The notes under the pieces: model-generated
Told to the model about the DNA's origin: nothing
What the model saw: the letters and a program-made list of their open reading frames with translations, nothing else
The model's database searches: none
Shown here: piece after piece, positions 38,776 to 47,951 of the stretch
Numbering within the stretch: the first letter of the stretch is position 1
How the letters are laid out: each line of letters begins with the position of its first letter
Translations under genes and position numbers: made by a program
DNA from: Burkholderia sp. S171
Lineage (GTDB): Bacteria; Pseudomonadota; Gammaproteobacteria; Burkholderiales; Burkholderiaceae
Direction of reading: 5' to 3'
Length of the DNA: 64,000 nucleotides
Assembly: GCF_009766085.1 (NCBI RefSeq)
Contig: NZ_LMUF01000062.1
Coordinates: 1 to 64,000 of the forward strand

Positions 38776-40044
38776 TTATACGATGGCGGCACTCAGCCGC
38801 TGACTCATGTCGTCAATTGCTTGCGCAGCCGTCTTTTGCCCCAGCACGGCGGCTTGCACCTGCTCGCCGACGATCACCGTCAGGTCCGCAACATTCGGGA
38901 AGAAAGCAAGTTCGTCACGTGTGGCGCTCTTTGCGCTCGCGGTCCAGTTCGCGACATACGGGTCGCCGGATAGTTTGGCGATTGCGCTTCGGGTGACGGG
39001 GAACAGACCAATCCGCTGGAAATACTCGAGTTGCGGCTCGTCAGTCATGCTGAGGTACGAAACAAAGCGAGCGGGCGCCGACTTCACATCGAAACTTTGC
39101 TTGTCTTGCGCGAAACTGCCGAGCAGATGGCCCCATGCAAACGAGCGCGGAACATCACCTTTCTTTAAAACCGGTGTCGCGATAGATTCAACGTTCACGT
39201 CGAAGGCGGTGCCTTTACCAGAATTGTCGCGGGCGAAACCGCGGGCGAGCGGCGCATCCTGATAGAAGGCGCAGCGGTTCTGCGCGAACAGGCGGCGGGC
39301 GTCGTAGCGGTCCGTGTCTTTTGCGGCCAGACGGTCTTTCACGAGGTCGCTCATAAACCCGAGCGCGCGCGCGCCAGCGGGGCTGTTGACCACGACCTGT
39401 CCCTGCTCGTTGAAGATGTGGCCACCGAAGGTCCACAGCCAGGTCTGGAAGTCAGCCGCCATCGACGCATTGTCTTTAGTAGACATGGCGTACGGCACGG
39501 CTTCAGGGAATTTCGCCTTGACCGCCTTGAGCGATTCGATGAACGCGTCAATGGTGACGGGCGCTTGGGGAACGCCGGCTTCCTTCAGGACGGTCGCGTT
39601 GGCAACCATGCCGATGGAGCCAGCGGTCCACGGCATGCTCAGTTGCTTGCCCTTGAATTCGCCAAGCCGCAGGATTGCCGGATCGATGACCTTTTCGAGC
39701 GCCGCCCTGCCGTAGACGTCGTTGAAGTCGACCATCTTGCCGGTCGCGCCGAATTGCGGCAGCCATTGCAGCGTGAGTTGGGCTGCATCGACTGGCTGAT
39801 GCGCACGCAGCCGCAGGAAAAGATTCTGCTGCATCTGCGCATAAGGGAACCCCACGACCTTAACCGCCGCGCCAGGGTCGCCTTGCTGAAACTGTTCGAA
39901 AATCCTGCTCAGTGTGGCCTTGCTGGCTGCTTCGTCCTGGGACCAGCCCACGTACGTGAAACCGTTTGTGGCAGCTTTCAGCAGCGCCGGCGCGAAAACG
40001 GATGAGGCAGCCACGGCCGAAATGAATTTGCGTCGTGTGAGCAC
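38776..40044 (-). CDS. ABC sugar importer solute-binding protein
   Basis: A 422-aa family 1 solute-binding protein. The N-terminus (MLTRRKFISAVAASSVFAPALLKA) looks like a Tat-type signal with a twin arginine, cleaved near residue 24. The mature part has two lobes with typical MPWTAGSIGMVAN and AWGHLLGSF segments. It captures the sugar in the periplasm for the permeases encoded downstream. It is the first gene of the minus-strand operon, divergent from the IclR-SMP-30 gene; operator palindromes lie between them. Confidence 0.87.
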   Translation of the reverse strand: MLTRRKFISAVAASSVFAPALLKAATNGFTYVGWSQDEAASKATLSRIFEQFQQGDPGAAVKVVGFPYAQMQQNLFLRLRAHQPVDAAQLTLQWLPQFGATGKMVDFNDVYGRAALEKVIDPAILRLGEFKGKQLSMPWTAGSIGMVANATVLKEAGVPQAPVTIDAFIESLKAVKAKFPEAVPYAMSTKDNASMAADFQTWLWTFGGHIFNEQGQVVVNSPAGARALGFMSDLVKDRLAAKDTDRYDARRLFAQNRCAFYQDAPLARGFARDNSGKGTAFDVNVESIATPVLKKGDVPRSFAWGHLLGSFAQDKQSFDVKSAPARFVSYLSMTDEPQLEYFQRIGLFPVTRSAIAKLSGDPYVANWTASAKSATRDELAFFPNVADLTVIVGEQVQAAVLGQKTAAQAIDDMSQRLSAAIV

Positions 40045-40106
40045 ACTTGTCTCCTTGTTTCTATAATTGGAACTTGTGATGCGATCCTAGCATGGTTTTT
40101 TTAAAA

Positions 40107-40123
40107 GTTCCATTGAATAGAAC
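40107..40123. promoter_or_regulatory. IclR-type operator palindrome, divergent promoter
   Basis: GTTCCATTGAATAGAAC is an almost perfect 17-bp palindrome, in the gap between the importer operon and the regulator gene. A related site recurs before the porin (42244-42260). Weaker relatives lie at 40057-40073 and 40173-40186. It is a likely binding site of the fused IclR regulator for autoregulation and operon control. Confidence 0.7.
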
Positions 40124-40217
40124 AGAAATCTAACCGTCAAACTTTTGGGCGTACAATGCCCCAAAGAGGCGCGTTCTATAGGAAACGGACCCGCCATCTC
40201 CATCTGAGGCGAAAGAC

Positions 40218-41993
40218 TTGACCAAAGCGAAACGAAAAATAGTAGAAATCACCTCCGCAAATCCGCTGAATGCGGAATTCGAGAGTGAGGGGACGGCGGC
40301 GCTCGCCATAAGTGAAGACAAAGGCCCGGGCGGCGTCGGCGTGCTCGAAAAGGCAATGTACCTGTTGAATATAGTCTCGCAGGCGCCAACGCCCATGACA
40401 TTCACACAGCTCCTACGGGCCTGCGGCCTGCCCAAGGGCACGCTGCACCGTATCCTGACGACGCTCCAGCGCGAAGGCCTGTTGCGTCACGATGCATACA
40501 GCAAGACGTTCCGCCTCGGGTTGCGCTTCCTCGAACTCGCGCACGAGGTCTGGAGCGACTTCGACCTGCGGGTCGCCGCGCAAGACGAACTTGTCCTGCT
40601 GCGCGATCTCGTTGGTGAATCGGTGCATCTGGCGATTCTGGACGGCAATAGTGCCGTGGTCATTGCCAGCGAAGACGCGCGCCAGGTCGGGCGAATTTCG
40701 CTCGGCGTCGGCATGCGCCTGCCGCTTCATGCAAGCGCGGCCGGCAAAGCCATCGCGGCCTATCTCGACCCGCTCCAGCAGCAGGATCTGCTGAACACGA
40801 TCACATTGCAGCCGCTCGGTCCGCGCACGATCACGTCCGTCGACGCGCTCAGGAGCGAGCTCGACCTGACGCGTTCGCGCGGCTATGCACTCGCCAACCA
40901 GGAGGGCTCAAACGACATGGTCGCGCTCGCGGCGCCGGTGTTCGACTTCGAGGGCCGGCCGATTGGCGCGGTGGCCATCTCCGGCAATACAAGCCGGCTT
41001 GACGTGGCGCGCGCACACAATCTGTCGGCGGCAGTGATGGGCGCTGCGCGCAAGATCTCGCACAACTCGGGCGGCCAATCTATGTCGCTTGCGGCAAAGA
41101 GCCAACCTCCCGCGCTAGCAAACGCAGACGTTCACTGCGTGAGCCAGGTGCCGTCGCTGCTTGGCGAGGCGCCAATGTGGTCGCCGCGTGACGACGCGCT
41201 CTACTGGGTCGACATTCTCACGCCCACCATCCACCGTTTCGATGCAGCCAGCCGCTCAAGCACGGAACTCAAACTCGGCTCAATGTTGAGTCTCGTGATC
41301 CCGAAGGCGACCGGCGGGCTGCTCATCGCGACACCGGGCGGTCTGATGACCGTCGACGAGGTCGGCAATCTCACGCGCTTCTCTCACCCGGAGTTCGACC
41401 GGCCGCTCAATCGCTACAACGACGGCAAGTGCGACCGCATGGGGCGCCTGTGGGTGGGCACGATGGACATGGGCGCGGTGGCCAATCGAGGCAACCTGTT
41501 CCGGGTCGACGCAGACGGTTCCTGGAAGAAGATGGATACGGGTTTCACAGTAGCGAACGGCTTGGGCTGGAGCCCGGACAATACGCGGATGTATTTCACG
41601 GATTCGCACCGCAAAACTATCTATCAGTACGACTTCGACCTGATCAACGGCGTGATCGCCAACCGTCGGCCGCTGATCACGCTCGACTCGTCGGCGGGTT
41701 CGCCCGACGGCCTGACCGTCGATGCGGAGGGCTGCCTGTGGGTCGCCATGTGGGACGACTGGTGCGTCGTGCGCTTCGATCCCGAGGGCCGGGAAATGAC
41801 GCGCATTCGCATGCCCGTCCCACGCCCGACCAGTTGCTGCTTCGGCGGCCAGAATCTCGACGTGCTCTATGTAACCAGTGCGCGCGTCCGGCTGACCGAA
41901 GACATGCTTAATAGCGCTCCACTTTCCGGATCGCTCTTCGCAGTCAATATCCCCGGCGTGCGCGGTCTTCCCGAGACGACCTTCGCCGGATAA
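40218..41993 (+). CDS. IclR regulator fused to SMP-30 lactonase
   Basis: A 591-aa fusion. Residues about 40-100 are an IclR winged HTH (GVLEKAMYLLNIV, GLPKGTLHRILTTL). About 105-283 form the IclR effector domain (HASAAGKAIAAYL, QEGSNDMVALAAPV). After a Ser/Ala linker, about 305-585 form an SMP-30/gluconolactonase beta-propeller with all four metal positions: E317 (GEAPMW), N401 (RYNDGK), N447 (VANGLGWSPD) and D497 (SPDGLTVD). The protein could therefore bind operator DNA, sense a pathway metabolite and hydrolyse the sugar lactone. No internal stop or frameshift separates the parts. The lactonase supplies the step missing from the operon. Confidence 0.87.
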   Translation: MTKAKRKIVEITSANPLNAEFESEGTAALAISEDKGPGGVGVLEKAMYLLNIVSQAPTPMTFTQLLRACGLPKGTLHRILTTLQREGLLRHDAYSKTFRLGLRFLELAHEVWSDFDLRVAAQDELVLLRDLVGESVHLAILDGNSAVVIASEDARQVGRISLGVGMRLPLHASAAGKAIAAYLDPLQQQDLLNTITLQPLGPRTITSVDALRSELDLTRSRGYALANQEGSNDMVALAAPVFDFEGRPIGAVAISGNTSRLDVARAHNLSAAVMGAARKISHNSGGQSMSLAAKSQPPALANADVHCVSQVPSLLGEAPMWSPRDDALYWVDILTPTIHRFDAASRSSTELKLGSMLSLVIPKATGGLLIATPGGLMTVDEVGNLTRFSHPEFDRPLNRYNDGKCDRMGRLWVGTMDMGAVANRGNLFRVDADGSWKKMDTGFTVANGLGWSPDNTRMYFTDSHRKTIYQYDFDLINGVIANRRPLITLDSSAGSPDGLTVDAEGCLWVAMWDDWCVVRFDPEGREMTRIRMPVPRPTSCCFGGQNLDVLYVTSARVRLTEDMLNSAPLSGSLFAVNIPGVRGLPETTFAG

Positions 41994-42243
41994 GCCTCTT
42001 CGGCTCATCCGCGCGTGACATCGCCGGCACTGCGCCTGGCGATGTCGAAACCTTCCCTACCCTCTACCGCCGCTTCAAGATCTCGCTGATCGCCTTCGCG
42101 CCAGACCTCCGCGCGCGGCTCGCCCTCTGTTTGCCGCCCACCGCTCCCTCGATGCATCGTGACAACGCGAATCCTAGGAGTATCCCGAAGAGGCTCTAAA
42201 ACAACTTGCATTGGTTCCACTGAATGCTAAACTTCACTCATAA

Positions 42244-42260
42244 GTTCCATTTAACGGAAC
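42244..42260. promoter_or_regulatory. IclR-type operator palindrome, porin promoter
   Basis: GTTCCATTTAACGGAAC differs from the site at 40107 at three positions only and sits 21 bp before the porin start, a position suited to repression. A weaker copy, GTTCCACTGAATGCTAA, lies 30 bp upstream (42214-42230). This ties the porin to the sugar regulon. Confidence 0.7.
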
Positions 42261-42281
42261 TAACCGAGGAGACTGTTAGTG

Positions 42282-43277
42282 ATGAGAAAAAAATTATTCA
42301 TGGCTGCCTTGACCGCGCTGGGCGCAAACGCTGCGATGGCGCAGTCGTCAGTGACTCTCTACGGGTTGGTCGATTTGGAGGTCGGCAAATACGACGGCAG
42401 TCAGGCTATCCGGATGAACACCGGGGCGACCAGCTTCTGGGGTTTCAAAGGGGTCGAGGATCTGGGAGGCGGGTACAAGGCAATCTTCCAGTTGGAACAA
42501 CAGTTCAATCCGAACAACGGCACGTTCTATAACTCGAGTTCGTTCTTCAGTGGCCGCTCGACCGTCGGGCTCGAGGGATGGTTCGGTCACCTCGCCCTGG
42601 GCCGGGATGTTAATGCGAGCCACTACGCCGAAGTATCGGCCGACCCCTTTGGTCAGAACGGCTTGGTGGCGGGCTATGCTGCGCGCGGCGGCATATCCGA
42701 GGCAAACGGCGGCCCAGGACAAATCGATACGGTGCGCACGAACAATTCGGCGAATTATGCGTACACGCTGGGTTCAGTGACTGTGCGCGCGCAGGTCGCC
42801 TCACGCGACTCGGCGGTTCAGGGTGACAACATTCCTTATTCCGCGTCGATCGTGTATCAGAGTCTGAATCTCAAGCTCGCCGCCTCGTTCATCCGTCCGC
42901 AGGGGGACCACGCTCACTGGGCCTATACGGCTGGTCAATACGACTTCGGGTTTGCGCGGCTTTATGCCGGCTATGGCTTTGGCCAGAACACGTTTAGCCA
43001 GTCGATTCACAACCAGATGGCCGGCCTCAGCATCCCCATTGGCCCGGCGCAGGCGGTAATGACCACCTTCAGTCACACGGCATCCAACGGACAGACAATT
43101 CAATGCCGTAGCGCATTGGGCTATTTCTACTTCCTGTCCAAAGCGACGAGCGTCTATGCGGATGTCGTCTACGACTCCAAGTCAGGAAGATTCGCTTATG
43201 GAACCACAGGCTGGCAGGCGACGAACACGTCGACTAACGGCACAGGCTATACGGTCGGTCTGCGACACTTATTCTGA
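42282..43277 (+). CDS. Gram-negative outer-membrane porin
   Basis: A 331-aa burkholderial porin. The signal peptide is cleaved after AAMA (residue about 19), the mature protein starts QSSVTLYGLVD, and alternating beta-strands run to a terminal phenylalanine (YTVGLRHLF). The start could also be GTG at 42279; GAGGAG lies at 42265-42270. It probably lets the sugar or sugar acid used by this locus through the outer membrane. The operator before it links it to the IclR-SMP-30 protein. Confidence 0.88.
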   Translation: MRKKLFMAALTALGANAAMAQSSVTLYGLVDLEVGKYDGSQAIRMNTGATSFWGFKGVEDLGGGYKAIFQLEQQFNPNNGTFYNSSSFFSGRSTVGLEGWFGHLALGRDVNASHYAEVSADPFGQNGLVAGYAARGGISEANGGPGQIDTVRTNNSANYAYTLGSVTVRAQVASRDSAVQGDNIPYSASIVYQSLNLKLAASFIRPQGDHAHWAYTAGQYDFGFARLYAGYGFGQNTFSQSIHNQMAGLSIPIGPAQAVMTTFSHTASNGQTIQCRSALGYFYFLSKATSVYADVVYDSKSGRFAYGTTGWQATNTSTNGTGYTVGLRHLF

Positions 43278-43435
43278 AACACATCAGCGCGATTGCCGGT
43301 CACGCACACATGTGGTCGACAAAAAGGAGGCGAACTGAAGAGCGGTGCGAGGAGAGAGGTGATCAAGCGAGCTTCCGGCCAGGTGTTTTCACTCTCCGAA
43401 CGCCAGGATGGCGCGCTTCGTTTGCTGCCCGTTTT

Positions 43436-43464
43436 AAAGGCCCTGGAAGCGGGCCGCTCTTTTT
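43436..43464 (+). terminator. Probable terminator after the porin
   Basis: GGCCC (43439-43443), 7-nt loop and GGGCC (43451-43455), followed by a U-rich run at 43458-43464. It lies about 160 nt after the porin stop. The rest of 43278-43626 shows no gene. Confidence 0.55.
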
Positions 43465-43626
43465 CGCCTGCGTGCGAGATTTGAACTACGCGCTGCTTTG
43501 GACTTTACAGGGTGGCGTTTTGGGTGGCGTTTTGTGTGGCATGTTTGCGTCGGCGTTGGCCTCAACGTCGCTCGCTTGGGGAGACGTGAAAGGATGACCG
43601 GCCATCTGCCCTCCCTTGCAGTTGGG

Positions 43627-43866
43627 TTATCGGTTAGGCGTGCTTTTTATGTTTCCGCGCTTCGCGCCGATACGTGCCTCTGCTGCCTGAAGATTGCCGG
43701 GGTACTCAACATAATCGACGGATCCGGGATGGAAGCCCGCATGCTCGACCTCGATAAGCTCTGCAATGACTTGAGCCCGCGTCAACGGCTTGCCTGACTG
43801 GGCCAAAGAAACGGCGGGAACGGCCGCTACAGAGAGTGTCGCTAAGGCATATAAAACGAGTTTCAT
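43627..43866 (-). CDS. DUF4148 small exported protein
   Basis: A 79-aa protein starting at 43866 (GGAGGAAAG upstream). It has a signal peptide (LALATLSVAAVPAVSLAQ-like) followed by the DUF4148 core LTRAQVIAELIEVEHAGFHPG and a YPGNLQAAEARI helix. The family is abundant in Burkholderiaceae, periplasmic and of unknown function. A broken relative lies at 52618-52913. Confidence 0.8.
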   Translation of the reverse strand: MKLVLYALATLSVAAVPAVSLAQSGKPLTRAQVIAELIEVEHAGFHPGSVDYVEYPGNLQAAEARIGAKRGNIKSTPNR

Positions 43867-44369
43867 GATGACTTTCCTCCGAGGAAAAGGAGACGTCGTC
43901 CCGGCCACGCCGGCAAAGCGCCAACGGCCGGTAGATTCATTGTAGCCAAGCAGACCTCGCCTTGCCGGGTCCGCTACTCGTTAGCGATTGACCGGCACCG
44001 GATTGCCCTCCTACTACTTTCTCATGCTCGACGCGGCCTCGACAGTAAAGCGAGGTTCGACGTTCTGAGGCTTGTGCGCTGCAATGAATGCGAATGAGAC
44101 ACTGCCATCAAATGGAAGCGATGCGAAATTTTCCCGAGGGCGACGGCCTGTCAGTGTATTCGCAGGCAAACTCAATGCCATGGCAAGACGATTGAACGAC
44201 CGTTCCGAGAAAACCCCTGAGCTACAAAATGCCAGCCGAACGATTCCAGCTAACTATTGCATCCACCCGGTTAAATCCGCCTCGTCACAGCGGACGCTGG
44301 TCCGGGGTTTAAAAGCGTATTTCCAGATTCGTTCGCCGGCTGAAGGCCACGCACCGTGGTGAAAGGGGA
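43867..44369. other. Gene-free stretch
   Basis: About 500 bp. A plus-strand frame at 44072-44362 has no recognisable family and no good ribosome site. I see nothing else. Confidence 0.4.
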
Positions 44370-45167
44370 CTAGATTGGCAGAGAACGATCGAGATATGAC
44401 CTGGGGGTGTCGCCGAGCATTTTTCGAAAGAAGGAAATGAAAATGCTGTCGCTGGAGAACTCCAGTTCCGCCGCCGTGTACGAAATACTGTGCCCGGTGG
44501 CCAGGAGTTCTATCGATCGCATCAGACGCCATTGCTGACGCCACTGTTGATACCCCATCCCGGTCTCTCTCTGGAAAATGCGCGTAATGGTCTTGCCACT
44601 TGCCCCGACCGCTTCTTCCAGCACCTGCAATTCCGGTGGCATGCGATCCGGCTGGGAGGTCAGCTTCACGAGGCGACGATCGGAGGGTAACGGCAGCAAC
44701 ATTGCCTCCTGCGGCGCATCGCCTATTTCGTGAATACAGAGTCCGAGCAGGTGCGCATGCCGACCATGGCGCCAGTCTTCATGAAAATCCGCCAGCGCGA
44801 TCGACTCAAGGACCGCGCGCAGCAATGGGCGGACGTCGATCACGCGAACATCGTTCGGTAGCGACATGCTCAGGTCTGGCCTGAACCAGAGCGACCGATA
44901 ATCGACCGTTTGCTGCATCACCGCGCGATGCGCCGTGTGCGGTGGAATCCAGACGGCGCGCGATGGCGGAAGCAGGCACAACCGGTCAGCCAGGGTTATC
45001 CGGATGCAGCCACGCCGCGCGTACAGCAATTGCCCCCGCTGGTGCAGATGGGAGCCTGAATCGTGATCGCCCAGCGAGGTCGCAAGGCCAATGACCTCGG
45101 CCTCGAAGGAGTCGGGGTCGAACGTGTCAGTTGCGTCAGTTGCGTCGAGATAGGGCATGCAAGCCAT
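44370..45167 (-). CDS. AraC-family regulator with cupin domain
   Basis: A 265-aa regulator. The N-terminal cupin (SHLHQRGQLLYARRG, VWIPPHTAHRA) is followed by a double HTH at about residues 165-262, ending SISYTAAELEFSSDSIFISFFRKMLGDTPRSYL. It belongs to the group that usually controls an adjacent divergent MFS efflux gene, which is exactly the arrangement here (45259-46413, starts about 90 bp apart). The inducer is unknown. Confidence 0.85.
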   Translation of the reverse strand: MACMPYLDATDATDTFDPDSFEAEVIGLATSLGDHDSGSHLHQRGQLLYARRGCIRITLADRLCLLPPSRAVWIPPHTAHRAVMQQTVDYRSLWFRPDLSMSLPNDVRVIDVRPLLRAVLESIALADFHEDWRHGRHAHLLGLCIHEIGDAPQEAMLLPLPSDRRLVKLTSQPDRMPPELQVLEEAVGASGKTITRIFQRETGMGYQQWRQQWRLMRSIELLATGHSISYTAAELEFSSDSIFISFFRKMLGDTPRSYLDRSLPI

Positions 45168-45258
45168 TGTCCCTTTTCAGATATTTATTGTCCAAAAACC
45201 TGTAACCGGACTGGTGAGAATGATCGACCATAGCGTCTTTCGTCAGGAGGACGGTGTC

Positions 45259-46413
45259 ATGCAAGCGAGAGGTCTGCTCCCATTATCCATCGCGTTGTTG
45301 ATGTTCCCGCAAATCGCCCAGACCTTGTTCAGCCCGGCTCTGGCCGACTTTTCACGGGCATTCTCGGTTCCTCCTGAAGCGGCGAGCCAAGCCCTTGCGG
45401 TTTACTTTGTCGCGTTTGCTTTCGGCGTACTGGTCTGGGGACGCGCATGCGACCGGATCGGCCGCAAGCTGGCGATGTTGGGTGGCTTGTTCGTCTATGC
45501 AATGGCCTGTTGTGCCGCGTTTGCCGTCACCACGTTCGATGGTTTGCTGGTATCTCAGGCCGCTGCTGCTTTCGGCGCGGCCGTCGGCTCGGTTGTTACG
45601 CAGACGGTGCTCAGGGACCGCTACGCAGGGGCAGAGCTAGCCAGAATTTTCTCGATGGCGGGCATGGTGCTCGCCGCCAGTCCCGCCATCGGGCTGTTCG
45701 CGGGCGCCGCGCTGGTGCGCAGCTTCGGCTACGAAGGTGTGGTGGCCGCTCTATTCGTACTCTCGTGCGTGCTGATTGTCTGGACCGTGGCCGCGCTGCC
45801 CGAAACTCGCCCGCCGCGTCGTATGACCGAGCCGCTTTCCGCAACGTTAAACCTGATGCTTCGGGATCCGCTCATCTGGCGTGCCGCCCTGCTGGTTGCT
45901 GTATTCAATGTCGCGCTTTATAGCTATTACGATCTCGGCCCATTCGTTTTCCAGCGACTCCATCTTGGCACCGAGATGTACGGGTACAGCGGAGCCTTGC
46001 TGGCGCTAGGCTCAGCGCTGGGTGCGTGGATCAATCGGCACAGGCTCAAGGCAGGCAGTCAGGCCGAAAGCATGCTGCGAATGGCAAGCGTATTGATGCT
46101 GGGAAGCGCGCTTGGCGTCGCTACCTTGCAGGACAGCCCGTGGTTCCTCGCACCAATGCTGCTAGTTGTAGTGGCGTTCGGTGTCGCCATCCCCAATGTG
46201 CTCGGCCATGCGCTTGTCGCCTACAAAGACAGGCTGGGCTCCGCGGGCGCGCTGTTCGGATTGATGTACTACCTGATGATCGGCGCGGGAATGATGGTGA
46301 CCGCGTCGACTCAAGCGCTTGGGGGAACGCTAATCGTGTGCGGCGTGATCGCGACGATGTTGTGCCTGTTTCGGTTAATGCAGGAGGGTAGGTCACGACA
46401 ACGTAATGTATAA
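45259..46413 (+). CDS. MFS drug/metabolite transporter (Bcr/CflA-like)
   Basis: A 384-aa, 12-helix MFS. The start at 45259 is chosen for AGGAGG at 45245-45250; longer in-frame starts overlap the AraC gene. The loop between helices 2 and 3 reads WGRACDRIGRKLAMLGG, and helix 1 has FPQIAQTLFSPAL. It most resembles the Bcr/CflA proton-driven efflux family. The divergent AraC gene is its probable regulator. Confidence 0.82.
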   Translation: MQARGLLPLSIALLMFPQIAQTLFSPALADFSRAFSVPPEAASQALAVYFVAFAFGVLVWGRACDRIGRKLAMLGGLFVYAMACCAAFAVTTFDGLLVSQAAAAFGAAVGSVVTQTVLRDRYAGAELARIFSMAGMVLAASPAIGLFAGAALVRSFGYEGVVAALFVLSCVLIVWTVAALPETRPPRRMTEPLSATLNLMLRDPLIWRAALLVAVFNVALYSYYDLGPFVFQRLHLGTEMYGYSGALLALGSALGAWINRHRLKAGSQAESMLRMASVLMLGSALGVATLQDSPWFLAPMLLVVVAFGVAIPNVLGHALVAYKDRLGSAGALFGLMYYLMIGAGMMVTASTQALGGTLIVCGVIATMLCLFRLMQEGRSRQRNV

Positions 46414-46732
46414 GGTGCGGTTGAATCACATCCATAAAAATACACAATGCGGTACCGCGCGGCTTCAGGCAGAAATCCGACGAACGGTGGCACGGCAGAT
46501 ATCCACGCATCGATACGGTCATCTGACAGCCTAGGGCCGCTTCGCTAGTGTTAGTAGCCGCTCGAATGTCCCAGACACGACGCGAACGAATGCCGTTTCC
46601 AGGTGGCCGCGAAGGCGCGCCCCGATCGATTCATTCGCGCGTGGTTGAATACGCTGTCACGCGATTTCCAAACAGGACCCCACGACAGAATCGCAACCGG
46701 GCATTAGCCGGCTGATGAGTCAAGCCGATTGA
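46414..46732. other. Gene-free stretch
   Basis: No gene seen between the MFS stop and the insertion-sequence remnant. Confidence 0.4.
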
Positions 46733-46897
46733 CTTAGCTTGTGGCGAAGGTACCAGCGCACACACAGAACAATGATCTCCCGATCAAAATGCTGACCTGC
46801 GAACACCCCCGCCAGAACTTTCCCCTTGCCCATCACCAGCCACCAGATTGATTGGATCGCCACCTTAGCCAATCCAATGCCTATTTGCAGCAGAACC
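46733..46897 (-). mobile_element. IS6-family end remnant
   Basis: The minus strand begins with an IS6-type terminal sequence (GGTTCTGCTGCAAATAG, 46897-46881). After a short leader it encodes the transposase N-terminus QHFDREIIVLCVRWYLRHKLS (from about 46800), then breaks off into unrelated DNA near 46733. The catalytic domain is missing, so it is inactive. Confidence 0.65.
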
Positions 46898-47800
46898 GTG
46901 CGACAAGTGTCGCCGTCCGCCAAGCGTTAATCGGCAATCAGTATGGATGGCAAAGTTCTTTCTTGTCTTGTCATACATTCGATGACCAATGTGTCGGTGA
47001 TCGAAGCTGTGACCTGTTTTACGGCAGTTGCCTATCTGGACATGCGCGATGGGTAACAGTCGGGTGTGAAGCTCCGGGGACGATGTACTTCTCGAAAGAA
47101 TACTCACCTCGGCGACGAGGAAGGAGTCGACACTGCCAGCCGCCGTGCGGTGTGAAGGCTAGGCAAGTTCCGCATGCACAACGTAAAGTGAACTGCAGTT
47201 TGAATTCTCGTAATGCAAGATGAGCCAAAGCTGCCGTCAGGCTCAAACCAAAAGGTGAATGGCTGGTTACGCTCCTGGTTCTTGAGCGTACGCCGTCGAA
47301 GCGCCATCGGGAAAGAGGCAGGTGCTAAACGGATAGGCGCGCGCAACTGGCGGGTCGGCAAGGAAGAGAACGTGGTAAGCCCGATTCTTCGCCTTGATTT
47401 CGGTTCATCGCAATCAAGGCAGGCAACCCGTGAGGGGCGCTGTGAGGAAGCGGGTATGAGAATGCGGAAAAAGCGAAGGGCGGCTGATAATAGGCCGCAT
47501 AGGGGTTCAAAATTTGCCGCAATCTGAAAAGATGCAGACTTTCGCGTGGTGCAATTGTTGTGGGCCTACATTCGAGATTCGACGAAGGGCAGCTTGTGAG
47601 TGGCCGGTCTGACTACGGGTCAGCGCCCTTCGCCTCGGTAATGAGGCGAATCAACGATGTGACGTTTGCGAAGGGCTTGCGCTGCAATGGCAAGACCGGC
47701 GTCAACAAGACGCTAATGCTGTGTGCGAGTCGTGTGCGGGGAAAGCTCGCATGCACGGTTCTTCGGGGGCCGCGTTTCCGAGAAGAACCGTGGCTACCCT
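46898..47800 (+). mobile_element. Group II intron-like relic without ORF
   Basis: The stretch begins GTGCGAC, matching the group II 5' consensus (GUGYG), exactly where the IS6 end stops. Near its other end a domain V-like hairpin (47727-47761) is followed by a domain VI-like stem and CTACCCT. No reverse transcriptase frame is present. Total length of about 0.9 kb would suit an ORF-less intron or a deletion derivative. The 3' boundary is approximate and the exon-binding sites were not identified. Confidence 0.45.
47727..47761 (+). ncRNA. Group II intron domain V-like hairpin
   Basis: GAGUCGUG (47727-47734) pairs over 8 bp with CACGGUUC (47754-47761), allowing G-U pairs. An upper helix UGCG/CGCA is capped by a GAAA-containing loop, and a 2-nt bulge sits on the 3' side. 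These are the diagnostic features of domain V. The upper stem has one extra nucleotide compared with the usual form. Confidence 0.55.
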
Positions 47801-47951
47801 CTCATCGCGCGCTCTGCCGCGCGGGACTGGCAAAAGGCATCCTTGCCAGCGTCCAAGTCCGCATCGTCGCGCGCTTTCTGTGTTCGCATGCCTTGAAGTG
47901 GCAATGTCAAGTTGTCGATCTGTTCGCTTATAGTCCGGCCTCGACAGGCCG

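Noticed and set aside
43380..43500. Possible tRNA or attachment site near the porin terminator
   Set aside because: No cloverleaf with a T-psi-C arm could be formed; the hairpin is better explained as a terminator.
44072..44362. 96-codon plus-strand frame upstream of the AraC gene
   Set aside because: No recognisable domain, weak start context, and overlaps nothing that supports expression.
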